From Klebsormidium nitens (lineage: Eukaryota; Streptophyta; Klebsormidiophyceae; Klebsormidiales; Klebsormidiaceae), in the NCBI GenBank assembly GCA_000708835.1, contig DF237103.1:105185-169184 (forward strand): DNA of 64,000 nucleotides, given 5' to 3'. The position numbers and the translations under genes are program-made. Of the stretch, positions 61,613 through 64,000 are shown in pieces. Numbering within the stretch: the first letter of the stretch is position 1; each line of letters opens with the position of its first letter. Below the pieces are notes generated by a model. The model was not told the origin of the DNA. It did no database searches and saw only the letters and a list, made by a program, of their open reading frames with translations.

Positions 61613-63348
61613 ATGATGGAAAAAATCCTTGACCTCACTGTAGAGCGCTACGCTGCGTTGCTTACGTCGAACGACGCTGACCAGCTCAAAGTGGCATACG
61701 ACCTGCTGCCCGAGCTGTATGGTGGATCTTATAGAAATGGAAGGGGGGAAGCATTCGCTAGGGTTGTCCAGGAGATAGCTGCGTATCAGGGAGGCAGAGT
61801 TCTAAAGCGACTTCTGCCTTCAACGCTAGGCCGATCCTTCGAGACTTCTTTGACGGAAGGACTCCGTCACTTCACCTACTCCATTCTGGCGCTTGCCATG
61901 CTTACGTCAAGCAAGGTCGTTGTGGAGCGCTATTTGAGGGAGGGATCTGGGCCAGACGAAAAGGAGAACGCTCGGGAGATCTTGTCGCGGCTGCTTCGGC
62001 TGACTGTCAGGATTGCCCGCACTTTGCAAGGGGACAGGGCATACAGTACGTTTCGCACCCTGGTGATAATTCCTTCATTGGAATGCCTAACGAACTTTGC
62101 GCGAGGATCCAAGATTTTCCGAAACGCCATGAAGGAGTGCGCTGAAAATGGCAGCATCTTTGAACAGTATAAAGCCCTTCTCTTTGCGGAGAGTTCTGCA
62201 GATGAGTCGCCTGCCAGCGAAACCAAGATGGTTCGGTTTCACCTAGCCAGTATGGCTGTCTCTCTGGCATTCTCAGCGGATAGTCAGATGTGGGCCCTTG
62301 ACATGGGCCTCCTCAAGCTGGTAGCGGCAATCTACGAAGCAACACCTCTGCGGGAGCTTTCGAAACCGTCCGAGCGGCGCAGGTCTCCCGCGTTCCGCTG
62401 CAACCAAATCCTGCTCCGCTTGCTCGAATCCAAAGAGACGGCGGAAAAGCTGCGCGCGCACAACGCGCTCGCGGGTTTCCGGCCCCACAGGCGAAAGATC
62501 AACGGCGCGGAACCGGAGCACAATACTTGGGCTTTGTTCGAGCGGCGGTTTCAGGGCCTGGATGAACCGTGGGGAACGAAGCTGTCCGCTGAGGCCTGGA
62601 AAGACGAAGAGCAGGGGTGGAACGGTTATCTTCGAGTCCCGGTCGTGTGCTCGTGGAAGCTCTGCGCGGCCGGTCGCGAGCCGCTGCTGGGGAAGGGGTA
62701 TAGCAGGTGCAGCCGCTGTCAAGTTGCGCGCTACTGCAGGTACGACCCCAGCGTATCTGCAATCAACCTCTCCAATTCTCCAAAACTTTTTACAACTGTA
62801 GGGTGCACCTTCTTCGACCACACTCATACGATCTGCGGAAGCCATGTCGGGCGAGACGAAATAGGATTCCAATCCTCAGTTTGAAGCCTTGGCGATAGGT
62901 TTGTCTGGCCAAATCCGGGTCGGCTTGATCATCCGTACTGCGTTTTGGCCACGATTAGCTTCTCAGTCAATTTCCCGGTCATCCTGGTTCTCAGAGCGTC
63001 ATCAGGTGAATCTACGATTGATGCGAACAGTGCTGTTCTTATCAAGAAGATGCCGAATATTGTCCCGGCATGTTCGAAATCGTCGAAGATCCGACGACTT
63101 TCTTTGCAACGGAACCTTCATTTTAAGCAAGTACTGAGTACTCAAAACTTTGCAGAACCTCCCTTTAGCTTTGGCGCAATCAAAAGTGGGAATAATTAAG
63201 AAGCGCAGATATTCTTTGTTGTTGCAGCAAGGAGCACCAGAAGCTGCACTGGGTGACGCACAAAGTGCACTACGAGACGAAGCAGGGGAAAGAGGTCGGT
63301 GGAGTCGGAAGCGTCAGTGTAATACCTCACTGTGGTATAAGAGTATAA
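61613..63348 (+). CDS. MYND zinc-finger protein, tandem copy 2
   Basis: Two exons (61613-62739 and 63228-63348, phase 2) give 415 residues. It aligns with copy 1 over its whole length: LTVERYAALLTSNDADQ, TSSKVVVERYLREG, FHLASMAVSLAFSADSQMW, GFRPHRRKINGAEPE are shared or nearly so. The MYND finger reads CSWKLC ... RCSRCQVARYCSKEHQKLHW, then HKVHY: the last zinc ligand, Cys in copy 1, is Tyr. The sixth ligand is His in both. The C-terminal tail after the finger is frame-shifted in character relative to copy 1 and longer (GGVGSVSVIPHCGIRV). The finger may fold poorly or bind one zinc less firmly. The start is the first in-frame ATG; the open frame extends upstream to 61454 without one. Confidence 0.83.
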
Positions 63349-64000
63349 GTAGGACGATATAGAAGACGGTGTGGAGCAAGAGTGATTTAAGGATGACAAA
63401 AGCTGGTTTTCCTGCGCGAGGCACAAAGCAGATCAGCGAGCGATAGCTATCAAAATGGTAATTTGTGCTGACTTCGACGCAGGGCGTCAGCTTGTGAATT
63501 ACAAAAATTCTGAAGTCCGGCGTCAATAGCTGTATGCAGCGCGCGCTTGTCTCTACCATCTGATCGGCAGATCGGAAGTAGACTCATGTGTCTCAACGCT
63601 TTGCAAGGACGATATGAGAGATTTTTAATTTTAGCTACAGAAATAGAGTCTGCCCCGCACGGGAAGCGCACCGTTCCTCAGCCCATACATTGATACATAC
63701 TTCGAATACTTCCAATTAAGGTAGCCTACAATCACATCATTGTGGTCGGCGCGCGCACGAACATGTACGTAGGAGCAGCCAGCTGTACGTGGCTAGAATG
63801 TTGCGCTGCCACCCGCGATCGAGCTGATTGTATGACCCGGGAGGACAAGCACCATGCACTTCCTACTTTTGGACCGTCCCCTATTATCAGATTATGGGGC
63901 GGTAGATCACGCTAGCTTGACCTCCGGCCAAATCGATCATTGTGTTTGCTCTGAATGCTGAGTGCACATGCATGAAGCTGCTCATCTATCTGGTACGCGT
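63349..64000. other. 3' flank of MYND copy 2
   Basis: The segment to about 63745 is related to the flank after copy 1. Beyond that I see no gene, RNA or repeat before the window edge. Confidence 0.5.

Overview
The window is nuclear DNA from a eukaryote, most likely a green-lineage alga of the streptophyte type. Genes are rich in short GT-AG introns. The centrin is nearly the classic green-algal protein. The glycosyltransferase matches plant EPC1-type GT64 enzymes, and the DEAD-box helicase, UBP6, PRP19 and p32 proteins follow plant-type layouts. TTAGGG-containing telobox motifs recur. A Klebsormidium-like alga would fit, but the species is inference. There is no sign of bacterial operons, CRISPR, phage or toxin genes.

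Layout, left to right: (1) 5' part of an EPC1-like GT64 glycosyltransferase, minus, running off the left edge; (2) a gene-free 2.2 kb; (3) an 8-exon DEAD-box RNA helicase (minus) head-to-head with a 4-exon mitochondrial p32/MAM33 protein (plus); (4) a many-exon coiled-coil protein (minus) that I cannot name; (5) PIG-U (minus) head-to-head with a 14-exon UBP6 deubiquitinase (plus), their shared upstream region holding a 395-bp inverted-repeat element with five regularly spaced teloboxes; (6) centrin (plus); (7) PRP19 (minus, 13 exons) head-to-head with a LUC7-like U1 snRNP protein (plus); (8) a poorly resolved N-terminal membrane-anchor gene (plus); (9) a zinc-ribbon RING-H2 E3 ligase (minus) head-to-head with a degenerate P-loop sulfotransferase-like protein (plus); (10) two tandem MYND-finger paralogues (plus).

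The gene models were built by hand from open frames, splice-site consensus, intron phase and remembered family architecture. Where total exon length is divisible by three and the product reads through a known family from end to end (helicase, p32, PIG-U, UBP6, centrin, PRP19, RING ligase), the structure should be close to exact. The coiled-coil gene, the membrane-anchor gene and one LUC7 exon contain unresolved joins, which are stated.

The genes are mostly housekeeping and share no single pathway, but the head-to-head pairs make some functional sense: PRP19 with LUC7 (both spliceosomal), and helicase with p32 (both with mitochondrial-looking presequences). The most interesting structures are a pair of mutually exclusive zinc-finger exons in LUC7, repeated duplication of intron-end/exon-start segments (helicase, PRP19, LUC7), the telobox-bearing inverted-repeat element, and altered zinc ligands in the MYND pair.
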